A stretch of 6,541 nt of DNA from Lachnospiraceae bacterium (GTDB lineage: Bacteria; Bacillota; Clostridia; Lachnospirales; Lachnospiraceae), in contig JAFSYD010000085.1 in assembly GCA_017443685.1 (NCBI GenBank), positions 1 to 6,541 on the forward strand. Reading direction: 5' to 3'. Every line of letters starts with the position of its first letter. Position 1 is the first letter of the stretch. The translations under genes and the position numbers were made by a program. The notes under the pieces were generated by a model. The model did not search any database, was not told where the DNA came from, and saw only the letters and a program-made list of their open reading frames with translations. Shown in pieces: positions 1-6,541 of this stretch.

Positions 1-30
1 TACCGCAGTCTGATAAGGAAGGGCGTAAAA

Positions 31-1044
31 ATGCTCATTCGGGAATATATTGAAGATATAGAAGAAAAGACATTAAGTCCATATGCGACACTGAGCCGGA
101 ATTCACGCGGACGGGACGCCGAGGAAGAGCAGTGCGACATCCGTCCGCTGTTTCAGCGGGACCGTGACCGGATCCTCCACTGCAAGGCGTTTCGAAGATT
201 GAAGAATAAGACGCAGGTCTTTTTGGCACCGCGGGGCGATCATTACCGTACGCGCCTGTCTCATACCTTAGAGGTATCGCAGAACGCGCGTACGATCGCG
301 AAGGCGCTTCGGATGAATGAGGATCTGGTCGAGGCCATCGCATTGGGACATGATCTCGGGCATACCCCCTACGGGCACGCCGGAGAAGCGGTGCTGGACG
401 AGCTTTCGTCCGAAGGCTTCGTCCACAGAGAGCAGAGCGTGCGCATCGTTGAGAAGCTCGAGCGCGATGGCGCCGGGTTGAACCTCACCTGGGAGGTGCG
501 GGACGGCATCCGCAATCATCAGACGGATTCGATGCCGGCGACACCCGAGGGGCAGATCGTACGCATCTCGGATAAGATCGCGTATGTCAATTCGGATATC
601 GATGACGCGATCCGCGCAAGGATATTGAAGGAAGAAGATATTCCCCGGGACATCCGCAGTACGCTGGGAGATTCGGTGCGGAAGCGTCTGGATCACCTGA
701 TCCACGACGTGATCACGAACAGCGCGGATTCGCCGGTGATCGCGATGTCAAAAGAGGTCGAGGCCGCGATGTTTGACCTTCGTAAGTTCCTGTTTGCTCA
801 CGTTTACCGTAACCCGGAGGCGAAGGGCGAGGAGGTCAAGGCTAAGCGGATGATCCGCATGCTCTATGAGTATTATGCCCAGCATAATGACGCGCTTCCC
901 GCGAAGTATTATCAGAAGATCACAGACGGCTCGGAAACGAACGAACGCGTGATCTGCGACTACATTTCCGGGATGACCGATCCGTACGCGAACGCGAAAT
1001 TTCAGGAATTTTTCATGCCGGCGTCCTGGGAAGAAGAGCTGTAA
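31..1044 (+). CDS. dgt: dGTPase-like HD-domain deoxynucleotide triphosphohydrolase
   Basis: Probable cytoplasmic dNTP triphosphohydrolase, splitting dGTP (perhaps other dNTPs) into deoxynucleoside and tripolyphosphate. The 337 residues match the usual length of the short, Gram-positive dGTPase-like proteins. The N-terminal signature is present: SPYA at 16-19, NSRGR at 24-28, then RDRDRILHCKAFRRLKNKTQVF at 43-64 in two conserved blocks. The HD-superfamily metal ligands are visible as H78 (RLSHTLEV), H107-D108 (GHDLGHTPYGH) and D181 (RISDKIAYV). The C-terminal half is helical and ends in an acidic tail. The ATG is preceded by AAGGAAGGG at 15-23 with a 7-base spacer, and the N-terminus starts where family members start. 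It lies 54 bases before dnaG on the same strand, which suggests co-transcription and a link between dNTP level and replication. Family assignment is firm; substrate preference and any allosteric control by dNTPs cannot be read from the sequence. Confidence 0.95.
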   Translation: MLIREYIEDIEEKTLSPYATLSRNSRGRDAEEEQCDIRPLFQRDRDRILHCKAFRRLKNKTQVFLAPRGDHYRTRLSHTLEVSQNARTIAKALRMNEDLVEAIALGHDLGHTPYGHAGEAVLDELSSEGFVHREQSVRIVEKLERDGAGLNLTWEVRDGIRNHQTDSMPATPEGQIVRISDKIAYVNSDIDDAIRARILKEEDIPRDIRSTLGDSVRKRLDHLIHDVITNSADSPVIAMSKEVEAAMFDLRKFLFAHVYRNPEAKGEEVKAKRMIRMLYEYYAQHNDALPAKYYQKITDGSETNERVICDYISGMTDPYANAKFQEFFMPASWEEEL

Positions 1045-1098
1045 GAGGCGTATGTTTGAGGTTGTGCGAATGCGCCAAAGGAAGATGGGAAGGGTATC

Positions 1099-2883
1099 AT
1101 GCCGTATTATTCCGATGAGATACTTGACGAGGTGCGGAATGCGAACGACGTTGTTGACGTGATCTCTCAATATGTACAACTGAAGAAAAAGGGGAACGAC
1201 TATTTCGGTCTGTGCCCCTTTCATACGGAGAAGACCGGATCTTTTTCCGTCAGCCGAACGAAGCAGATGTACTACTGTTTCGGCTGTGGAGCCGGGGGCA
1301 ACGTGATCACTTTTTTACGGAATTACGAGAATCTGACGTTTTCCGAAGCGGTCGAACAGCTGGCCGGGCGTGCGGGGATCGCGCTGCCGCAGCAGGAGAT
1401 GAGCCGCGAGCAGCAGGAGCGGGCAGACCGGAGGAGCAGGATTTTGATGATCCATAAGGATGCCGCCGTATACTTTTACAAGCTGCTGCGAAGCGAACAC
1501 GGGAAGGACGCTTACGATTATTTTAAAAAGCGCGAGCTTTCCGACGAGACAATGCAAAGCTTCGGTCTGGGCTTTGCGGGCAGACGCCCCGGTGAGCTGT
1601 ATAAATTCTTAAAGTCCAGGGGCTATGAAGACGATATAATAAAAGACAGCGGTCTTGTGACGCTCGACGAAAAGCGAGGCGGAAGGGACAAATTCTGGAA
1701 CCGTGCGATGTTTCCGATCATGGACGCCAATTCGAAGGTGATCGCCTTCGGCGGGCGCGTGATGGGCGAGGGAGAGCCGAAGTATCTGAACTCTCCGGAG
1801 ACGGTGATCTTTGATAAGAGCCGGACGCTCTACGGTCTGCATCTTGCAAGGAAGACCAGGCGGAAAGAGATGATCCTCTGCGAGGGGTATATGGATGTGA
1901 TCGCCCTCCACCAGGCGGGCTTTGACAATGCGGTCGCCTCACTCGGGACATCGCTGACGCCGGGGCATGCCGCCCTGTTAAAGCGATACACCTCCGATGT
2001 GTACCTTAGCTATGACAGTGACGGCGCCGGATGCAAGGCGGCGCTGCGGGCGATCCCGATCCTGCGGGAAGCGGGGCTTGTCTGCAGGGTCATCAATATG
2101 GAGCCTTACAAGGATCCCGACGAGTTTATCAAAGGTCTCGGGAAGGACGCGTACGAAGAGAGGATCGCACAGGCCGAGAATGCGTTTATGTTCTCGGTGC
2201 GGATGGAAGAACGTAAATTTGACGTTAAGGACCCCGACGCGAAGACGGCGTTTCATCGGGCGATCGCGGCGAAGATATTAGAGTTCCCTGAGGAGATCGA
2301 GCGGAAGAATTACATCGACGCGGTCTGCCGGCAATACGAGATCTCCCTGCCCGCGATGGAGCAGCTCGTGACGCATCTTGCGGCAGACGGTTATCACAGA
2401 AGAAGCCACTCATCCCGGCAGACGGACGAAGCACCGAAGCGGCGCAGGCGTGCCGGAGCGCCGGAGGGTCTGCGCGAGGCGCAGCGCCTTCTTTTGACAA
2501 GACTCTGCGAGGCGCCGCAATTGTATCCGCAGGTGCGCAAAGCCATCGACCCGGAGGACTTTACCGAGGGGCTGTACCGGGATGTGGCAAGGATGCTTTT
2601 TGCACAGATCGAAGAAAGCGGACGCGCCGATCCGGCGGCCATCGCGGAGCGTTTCCGCGAGGACGAAGACCAGCGGGAGATCGGTGCGATGTTCCATACG
2701 ACGATCGCGAAAGAGGAGAGTGCCGAGGAGCAGAAAAAGATGCTCGAAGAGGTGGTGATGCGCCTGCTTCGGGAGGGGCTCAACTACAAGTCACAGAGCG
2801 TCGGTGAAGGGGGTACAAGCTACAATGACATCTTAAAAGAGAAAAAAAGGATCGAACAGATGCAGCGAGGGGGCATCTTTTAA
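1099..2883 (+). CDS. dnaG: DNA primase DnaG
   Basis: DNA primase, which makes the short RNA primers for lagging-strand and origin synthesis and works with the replicative helicase. The 594 residues fit bacterial DnaG. The N-terminal CHC2 zinc domain has C39 and H42 (CPFH) and C60 and C63 (CFGC). The catalytic core follows, with the [19 protein letters not shown] block at about 228-247. The Toprim metal-binding acids are E262 and D265 (EGYMD) and D306 and D308 (DSDG), and the KDPDEF motif is at 338-343. A basic linker at about 433-452, including PKRRRR at 446-451, leads to a helical C-terminal region (about 455-594) in the place of the helicase-binding domain, which diverges greatly between phyla. 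The start has a purine-rich GGGAAGGG at 1087-1094, only 4 bases from the ATG, with a second AAAGGA further back at 1078-1083. The conserved N-terminus ([13 protein letters not shown]) supports this ATG. Confidence 0.98.
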   Translation: MPYYSDEILDEVRNANDVVDVISQYVQLKKKGNDYFGLCPFHTEKTGSFSVSRTKQMYYCFGCGAGGNVITFLRNYENLTFSEAVEQLAGRAGIALPQQEMSREQQERADRRSRILMIHKDAAVYFYKLLRSEHGKDAYDYFKKRELSDETMQSFGLGFAGRRPGELYKFLKSRGYEDDIIKDSGLVTLDEKRGGRDKFWNRAMFPIMDANSKVIAFGGRVMGEGEPKYLNSPETVIFDKSRTLYGLHLARKTRRKEMILCEGYMDVIALHQAGFDNAVASLGTSLTPGHAALLKRYTSDVYLSYDSDGAGCKAALRAIPILREAGLVCRVINMEPYKDPDEFIKGLGKDAYEERIAQAENAFMFSVRMEERKFDVKDPDAKTAFHRAIAAKILEFPEEIERKNYIDAVCRQYEISLPAMEQLVTHLAADGYHRRSHSSRQTDEAPKRRRRAGAPEGLREAQRLLLTRLCEAPQLYPQVRKAIDPEDFTEGLYRDVARMLFAQIEESGRADPAAIAERFREDEDQREIGAMFHTTIAKEESAEEQKKMLEEVVMRLLREGLNYKSQSVGEGGTSYNDILKEKKRIEQMQRGGIF

Positions 2884-2988
2884 CAGGCGGTACGAAATGT
2901 GCCGGCGATCCGGGACGCCCACAGCGGACGTATAGACGAGGATGGGGCAGCAGGAGCAGGTTGTTTTGCCTGCGGCTCATAAGGAAAC

Positions 2989-2993
2989 AGGAG
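2989..2993 (+). promoter_or_regulatory. Ribosome binding site choosing the rpoD ATG start
   Basis: AGGAG sits 6 bases before the ATG at 3000, the ideal distance. The reading frame stays open upstream to a TTG at 2961, but the 13 extra residues that TTG would add do not resemble sigma-A N-termini. The 3000 start is therefore preferred. Confidence 0.8.
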
Positions 2994-2999
2994 AATATC

Positions 3000-4130
3000 A
3001 TGGCGGAGAAAAAGAAGGAATCAGTAGAGAAAAACGACAAGGTCGCGATGTACGAAAAGAAGCTCCAGGAACTTTTAGAGCTTGCGAAAAAGCGCAGGAA
3101 CGTGCTCGAATACAATGAGGTCAGCGACAAGTTCAAGGATATGTCCTTAAACAGTGAGCAGTATGACAAGATCCTGGCTTTTTTGGACGCGAAGAACATC
3201 GATGTCCTGCGAACGGACGATGAGCCGGATGATGATATTATTTTGGATGAGGAAGATGAGGTCGAGGTATCGGAGCTTGACCTTACGATCCCGGACGGCA
3301 TATCGATCGAGGATCCGGTGCGGATGTATTTAAAGGAGATCGGCAAGGTGCCGCTGTTGTCCGCGGACGAGGAGATCGAGCTGGCAAAGCGGATGGAGCT
3401 CGGGGATTCCGAGGCGAAAAAGAAGCTTGCGGAAGCGAATCTTCGTCTCGTGGTATCCATCGCAAAGCGCTATGTCGGACGCGGGATGCTGTTTTTGGAC
3501 CTGATCCAGGAAGGAAATCTTGGTCTGATCAAAGCGGTGGAAAAGTTCGATTACCGCAAGGGATATAAGTTCTCGACCTATGCGACGTGGTGGATCCGCC
3601 AGGCGATCACGCGGGCGATCGCGGATCAGGCGCGTACGATCCGTATCCCGGTGCATATGGTAGAGACCATCAACAAGCTGATCCGTGTATCCCGCCAGCT
3701 TTTGCAGGAGCTTGGCCGTGAACCGACGCCGGAGGAGATCGCCGAGGAAATGGAGATCCCGGTAGAGCGTGTAAGGGAGATCCTGAAGATCTCGCAGGAG
3801 CCGGTGTCGCTTGAGACGCCGATCGGTGAGGAAGAGGATTCGCATCTGGGCGATTTCATCCAGGATGATAATGTTCCGGTGCCGGCGGATGCGGCGACGT
3901 TTACCCTGTTAAAGGAGCAGCTCGAAGAGGTGCTGGGAACGCTGACCGAGAGGGAGCAGAAGGTGCTGATCCTGCGCTTCGGATTGGAGGACGGCAGGAG
4001 CCGGACTTTAGAGGAAGTCGGACGGGAATTCAATGTCACGCGTGAGCGTATCCGGCAGATCGAGGCGAAGGCGCTGCGGAAGCTCAGACATCCGTCGCGC
4101 AGCCGGAAGCTGAAGGATTATCTTGAATAA
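3000..4130 (+). CDS. rpoD: RNA polymerase primary sigma factor (RpoD/SigA)
   Basis: Housekeeping sigma-70 factor, directing RNA polymerase to -35/-10 promoters. From the ATG at 3000 it has 376 residues, the usual size of Bacillota SigA. A short region 1.1-like N-terminus (about 12-70, containing EYNEVSDKF at 37-45) is followed by an acidic stretch (about 73-92). Region 1.2 begins at [16 protein letters not shown] (105-120). Region 2 (about 146-220) has [26 protein letters not shown] and the -10-recognition and melting segment [14 protein letters not shown] (190-203). Region 3 spans about 223-300, with [13 protein letters not shown] at 239-251. Region 4 has [18 protein letters not shown] (315-332), then the -35-recognising helix-turn-helix [20 protein letters not shown] (336-355). 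All regions are intact, so this is a primary, not an alternative, sigma factor. It follows dnaG after 116 bases, the gap most likely to hold extra regulation, and its last codons overlap the probable trmK start. Confidence 0.98.
   Translation: MAEKKKESVEKNDKVAMYEKKLQELLELAKKRRNVLEYNEVSDKFKDMSLNSEQYDKILAFLDAKNIDVLRTDDEPDDDIILDEEDEVEVSELDLTIPDGISIEDPVRMYLKEIGKVPLLSADEEIELAKRMELGDSEAKKKLAEANLRLVVSIAKRYVGRGMLFLDLIQEGNLGLIKAVEKFDYRKGYKFSTYATWWIRQAITRAIADQARTIRIPVHMVETINKLIRVSRQLLQELGREPTPEEIAEEMEIPVERVREILKISQEPVSLETPIGEEEDSHLGDFIQDDNVPVPADAATFTLLKEQLEEVLGTLTEREQKVLILRFGLEDGRSRTLEEVGREFNVTRERIRQIEAKALRKLRHPSRSRKLKDYLE
4112..4117 (+). promoter_or_regulatory. Probable ribosome binding site of trmK inside the rpoD end
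   Basis: GAAGGA lies within the last codons of rpoD, 5 bases before the TTG at 4123. This placement supports the TTG as the trmK start and would let ribosomes finishing rpoD restart on trmK. TTG is a weak start codon, and an AGGA at 4151-4154 before a GTG at 4159 is the nearest alternative. Confidence 0.5.
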
Positions 4131-5046
4131 GGAATTACGTATCGAAGCGCAGGATGACGTGCGGGAGAGCCGCTTCGGGGACACCGGCGTGCTCCGCGGG
4201 AATGCGCGGTTATTGGCGGCTGCCGGGATGATCGCGGATTGGGTGAACGGCTGCGTGGATCGCACATTGGCAGACGGTTCGGACATTGGTGACGGACGGG
4301 ATGCGGCCGGCCGGGATGGATGCGGTACCGCGGACAGACGATCCGGACGGGATGCGGCAGACGGCGCAGAAGCCCCGGCGGCGAACCGACGGAAGGTTGT
4401 TTTCGCGGACATTGGCACCGACCACGCGTATCTGCCGATCGCGCTTTGTGAGGCGCATGTTGTGGATCGCGCGATCGCCGCGGACGTAAAGGAAGGCCCG
4501 CTTGCCATTGCGAAGACGCATATTGCGGGGGCCGGATTAAGCGACAGGATCGAACCGCGGCTGTCGGACGGGTTATCGAATATTGCCCCGGGCGAGGCGG
4601 ACGTGATCGCGATCTGCGGGATGGGCGGCGAGCTTTTGCTTCGCATTTTAGAAACGAATATTCCGGCCGCGAAGGCGGCAGAGTATCTGGTGCTCGGGCC
4701 GCAGTCTAAGGTGCGCAAGGTGCGCGTCGGCTTGCGGGAGAGGGGCTTTCGGATCATCACTGAAGATATGGTGTCCGCGGACGGGAAGTATTATCCGCTG
4801 ATCGGGGCTGTGCCGAAGAAGAATGAGGTACCGCAGGCAGGTAAAGCGGCGGATGAGGAGCTTTTTGACCGATACGGATATGATCTTTTACGAAAGCGCC
4901 ATCCGGTATTACGGTCGTTTTTAAAGAAGGAAAAGACCAGGCTTACGGAGATCAAAAGCCGGACGACGGGGGCGCGAAGACAGGGGATCGAGCATCAGCT
5001 GCTTCTTTGCGAACGGGCGCTTCTATGGATGACGGAGGATATTTAA
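4123..5046 (+). CDS. trmK: tRNA (adenine(22)-N(1))-methyltransferase TrmK
   Basis: SAM-dependent class I methyltransferase of the TrmK (YqfN) family, which makes m1A at position 22 of tRNA in Gram-positive bacteria. The SAM-binding motif is [12 protein letters not shown] at 94-105. ICGMGGELL at 164-172 is the family's catalytic-region motif, and [13 protein letters not shown] at 189-201 with [10 protein letters not shown] at 208-217 completes the fold. A helical C-terminal extension (about 245-303, with [15 protein letters not shown]) is where the family carries its coiled coil. At 307 residues it is longer than the usual 230-240. The excess lies in about 20 residues at the N-terminus and an Asp/Gly/Arg/Ala-rich insert at about 44-90, between the first helix ([12 protein letters not shown]) and the SAM motif. 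The start is uncertain: the TTG at 4123 has a GAAGGA 5 bases upstream and overlaps rpoD by 8 bases; GTG at 4159 or 4189 is possible. Position between rpoD and nif3 is the standard Bacillota context and strengthens the call. Confidence 0.92.
   Translation: MNKELRIEAQDDVRESRFGDTGVLRGNARLLAAAGMIADWVNGCVDRTLADGSDIGDGRDAAGRDGCGTADRRSGRDAADGAEAPAANRRKVVFADIGTDHAYLPIALCEAHVVDRAIAADVKEGPLAIAKTHIAGAGLSDRIEPRLSDGLSNIAPGEADVIAICGMGGELLLRILETNIPAAKAAEYLVLGPQSKVRKVRVGLRERGFRIITEDMVSADGKYYPLIGAVPKKNEVPQAGKAADEELFDRYGYDLLRKRHPVLRSFLKKEKTRLTEIKSRTTGARRQGIEHQLLLCERALLWMTEDI
4293..4358 (+). repeat. Short in-frame direct repeats in the trmK insert
   Basis: The 15-base string CGGACGGGATGCGGC occurs at 4293-4307 and again at 4344-4358, exactly 51 bases (17 codons) apart, so both copies encode GRDAA. 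A degenerate copy (CGGGATGGATGCGGT, 4312-4326) lies between them and encodes RDGCG. GGCAGACGG also recurs in frame at 4269-4277 and 4356-4364. The repeats fall entirely in the part of TrmK that has no counterpart in typical family members, and suggest growth by local duplication. Confidence 0.7.
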
Positions 5047-5095
5047 GGCGGGGTATTGCATTTTGTACATACTGTGACAGATACGGGGATAATTT

Positions 5096-5875
5096 ATGAC
5101 GGTAGGGGATATTCAAAAAAAGCTGGATGCGCATTCGCCGGAACGCTGTGCCTGCGGCTGGGATAACGTGGGACTTCTTGTGGGCGATGCGGATATGGAG
5201 GTATCGCGGATCTATGTGGCGCTGGACGCGACGGACGAGGTGATCGCCCACGCGATCGAACAGGACTGCCAAATGATCGTAACGCACCACCCGATGATCT
5301 TTTCGGGTTTAAAGCGCGTTGTAACAAGCGATTTTACCGGACGAAGGGTGATGGACTTAGTCTCGCACGGGATCGCTCTGTATGCGATGCATACGAATTT
5401 TGACATCTGTAAAATGGCGGAGCTTGCGGCATTAAAATTAGGCTTATCCGATACCGAACCGATCGAGGTAACGGGCGAAGACGAGGACGGTCCGGTCGGT
5501 ATCGGTCGTGTCGGACGTCTGCCGCAGACGCTTAGGCTTAGGGCCTTTGCCGAAGAGGTGCGGGATGTGTTCGGGATCTCCCACGTGCGCGTTTTCGGGG
5601 ATCCGGTGGAGCGCGTGCGGCGTGCGGCGGTCTGCCCGGGCTCGGGCAAAAGCGACATTGATGCGGCGATCGAAAAGGGCGCGGATGTCTACGTGACCGG
5701 TGACATCGATCTTCACAGCGGCATTGACGTGAATATGAAGGGGCTCTGCGTGATCGACGCGGGGCATTACGGCGTGGAGCATATTTTTATCGAATATATG
5801 CGGCGGTACCTGGAAAGCGCGACGGAGGCGGAGGTGTTTGCCGAACCGTTTTCGGAACCGTTTTGGATTGTATGA
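5096..5875 (+). CDS. Nif3-like dinuclear metal protein, short form
   Basis: Member of the Nif3/YbgI/YqfO family of dinuclear-metal proteins. Databases often label it GTP cyclohydrolase 1 type 2, but its cellular role is not settled. The expected ligands are present: H64-H65 in VTHHPMIF (62-69), D103 in MHTNFD (98-103), and H224 and E228 in DAGHYGVE (221-228). Other family signs are WDNVGLLVGD at 22-31, where the family shows this block, and VTGDID at 200-205. The 259 residues correspond to the short form: the PII-like middle domain that brings many Bacillota homologues to about 370 residues is absent. GGGGA at 5085-5089 lies 6 bases before the ATG. It starts 49 bases after trmK and ends 23 bases before the next gene, in the usual trmK-nif3 pairing. 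The conserved pairing suggests a functional link, but no partner is shown by the sequence. Confidence 0.93.
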   Translation: MTVGDIQKKLDAHSPERCACGWDNVGLLVGDADMEVSRIYVALDATDEVIAHAIEQDCQMIVTHHPMIFSGLKRVVTSDFTGRRVMDLVSHGIALYAMHTNFDICKMAELAALKLGLSDTEPIEVTGEDEDGPVGIGRVGRLPQTLRLRAFAEEVRDVFGISHVRVFGDPVERVRRAAVCPGSGKSDIDAAIEKGADVYVTGDIDLHSGIDVNMKGLCVIDAGHYGVEHIFIEYMRRYLESATEAEVFAEPFSEPFWIV

Positions 5876-5884
5876 CAAAACTAA

Positions 5885-5892
5885 GAGGGGGG
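5885..5892 (+). promoter_or_regulatory. Ribosome binding site of the nucleoside kinase
   Basis: GAGGGGGG lies 6 bases before the ATG at 5899. The run of six G is stronger and less typical than the AGGAG-like sites elsewhere in the window. It supports 5899 as the start, only 23 bases after the nif3 stop. Confidence 0.65.
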
Positions 5893-5898
5893 TGTCGG

Positions 5899-6541
5899 AT
5901 GGACTGTAAAGTAACATATCAGGGGAAGGAATTCGCGTTTGCGGAAGGCACGAAGTTTGCCGGGATCGCAAAAGAGCTTTTGGGCGAGGACATCAGAAGG
6001 GTGATGCTCGTATCCTACGCGGGCAGGCTTGCCGAGCTGTTTAAAAAGGTAAAGGGGGACGGCGAGATCCGCTTTCTTACGATGGAGGATAAGAACGGCC
6101 GCCGGGCTTACCGGCGGAGTGTCGTTTTTATGATGCAGGCGGCGGTCGAGCGGATGTATCCCGATGAGCGGATGGATGTGCGCGTGCATTTTTCGATCAG
6201 CTCTGGGTATTACTGCCGGATCTTTGACGAGGACGGCGATCTTGTGGTGATCAACGATGAGCTTCTTGACCGTCTGAAAGAGACGATGATGGAGATGGTC
6301 GCCGAGGACATCCCGTTTTTCAAATACGTCACACGGACGCAGACGGCGCAGAAGATGTTCGCGGATGAGGGCCTTCACGCAAAGGTACGGCTTTTGGATT
6401 ACCGGACGAGTTCGAATATCAACATCTACGAGCTTGATGGCGGGCACGATTATTTTTACGGATATATGGCGCCTTCCACCGGCGGTCTGGGAGGTTTTGA
6501 TCTGCTTTCGTATGAGGAAGGGTTCATTTTACAATTCCCGA
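5899..6541 (+). CDS. TGS-domain nucleoside kinase (uridine kinase-like), 5' part only
   Basis: Open from the ATG to the window end, giving 214 complete residues with no stop. The N-terminus (about 1-60) looks like a TGS/ubiquitin-like domain. It is followed by a region resembling the second additional domain of threonyl-tRNA synthetase: RRSVVFMMQAAVERMYP at 72-88 and HFSISSGYYCRIFDEDG at 97-113. IPFFKYVTRTQTAQKMF (138-154), LLDYRTSSNINIYELDG (165-181) and DYFYGYMAPSTGGLGGFDLL (184-203) match what I recall of the Clostridia proteins of about 550 residues called nucleoside or uridine kinase. In those, this ThrRS-like half is fused to a C-terminal P-loop kinase. The kinase half, which would phosphorylate uridine or another nucleoside, lies beyond the window, so the activity is inferred from architecture. 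The histidines of the ThrRS editing site's HxxxH are absent (R72 and F77 occupy those places), so editing is not expected. A truncated or standalone TGS protein cannot be excluded. Confidence 0.85.
   Translation, partial: MDCKVTYQGKEFAFAEGTKFAGIAKELLGEDIRRVMLVSYAGRLAELFKKVKGDGEIRFLTMEDKNGRRAYRRSVVFMMQAAVERMYPDERMDVRVHFSISSGYYCRIFDEDGDLVVINDELLDRLKETMMEMVAEDIPFFKYVTRTQTAQKMFADEGLHAKVRLLDYRTSSNINIYELDGGHDYFYGYMAPSTGGLGGFDLLSYEEGFILQFP

Noticed and set aside
2..13. Possible tail of an upstream gene: a frame ending in TGA at 11-13
   Set aside because: Only three codons precede the stop, too few to support any gene call. An upstream gene such as ppdK is common in this context, but nothing here shows it.
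2956..2973. Hairpin GCAGG-8-base loop-CCTGC as a terminator before rpoD
   Set aside because: The stem is only 5 base pairs and no T run follows, so it is not an intrinsic terminator.
2780..3460. Minus-strand open frame (226 codons) over the dnaG end, the gap and the rpoD 5' part
   Set aside because: Its very serine- and phenylalanine-rich stretches are the antisense image of GAG/GAA/AAG-rich codons in rpoD. No domain is seen.
4008..4760. Long minus-strand open frame (250 codons) opposite the rpoD end and trmK
   Set aside because: It lies opposite genes with clear family motifs, has serine/alanine/proline-rich composition typical of an antisense reading of G+C-rich codons, and shows no recognisable domain.
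5072..5080. CTGTGACAG, a small inverted repeat between trmK and nif3, as an operator
   Set aside because: A 4-base arm around a single base is expected by chance, and there is no second copy in the window.
5056..5093. Possible promoter before nif3 (TTGCAT at 5056-5061, GATAAT at 5088-5093)
   Set aside because: The spacing between these two boxes is too long, and GATAAT would place the transcription start inside the gene. Other -10 candidates match poorly.
5881..6447. Minus-strand open frame (188 codons) opposite the nucleoside kinase
   Set aside because: The plus-strand frame matches a known domain order and has a ribosome binding site, while the antisense product matches nothing I know.
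1..6541. Mobile element, CRISPR array, defence system or RNA gene
   Set aside because: No spaced repeats, terminal inverted repeats, transposase or integrase motifs, or tRNA-like folds were seen. All long plus-strand frames are accounted for by housekeeping genes.

Overview
The window reads as one co-directional stretch of six plus-strand genes from a bacterial chromosome. It is a macromolecular-synthesis operon of the Clostridia type: dgt-like dNTP hydrolase, dnaG (primase), rpoD/sigA (housekeeping sigma factor), trmK (tRNA m1A22 methyltransferase), a short Nif3-family protein, and the start of a TGS-domain nucleoside kinase cut by the window end. The dnaG-rpoD-trmK-nif3 order is a Bacillota signature. 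A dgt-like gene ahead of dnaG and a TGS/uridine-kinase-like protein after nif3 point to Clostridia, most likely Lachnospiraceae or a relative. The sequence is visibly G+C-rich for that group. The family assignment comes from remembered gene order and protein flavour, not from a search.

Layout: bases 1-30 are the leader of dgt (31-1044). After 54 bases comes dnaG (1099-2883). A 116-base gap, the longest here, precedes rpoD (3000-4130). trmK (4123-5046) probably starts at a TTG inside the rpoD stop region, overlapping it by 8 bases. Then follow 49 bases, nif3 (5096-5875), 23 bases, and the nucleoside kinase (5899 to the window end). No gap reaches 300 bases. I saw no rRNA, tRNA, CRISPR array, insertion sequence, convincing riboswitch, intrinsic terminator or confident promoter. 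The promoter driving the set probably lies upstream of the window.

The genes cover adjoining parts of information processing: dNTP level, primer synthesis, promoter recognition, tRNA modification and nucleoside salvage. The tight spacing suggests co-transcription, and the rpoD-trmK overlap suggests translational coupling.

This is a conserved housekeeping region and I did not find a new defence or mobile system. The points most worth a second look are a low-complexity insert of about 45 residues with in-frame DNA repeats near the N-terminus of TrmK, the ThrRS-like N-terminal half of the nucleoside kinase lacking the expected first metal-binding histidine pair, and two CAGGAG motifs before rpoD, each placed before a possible in-frame start.
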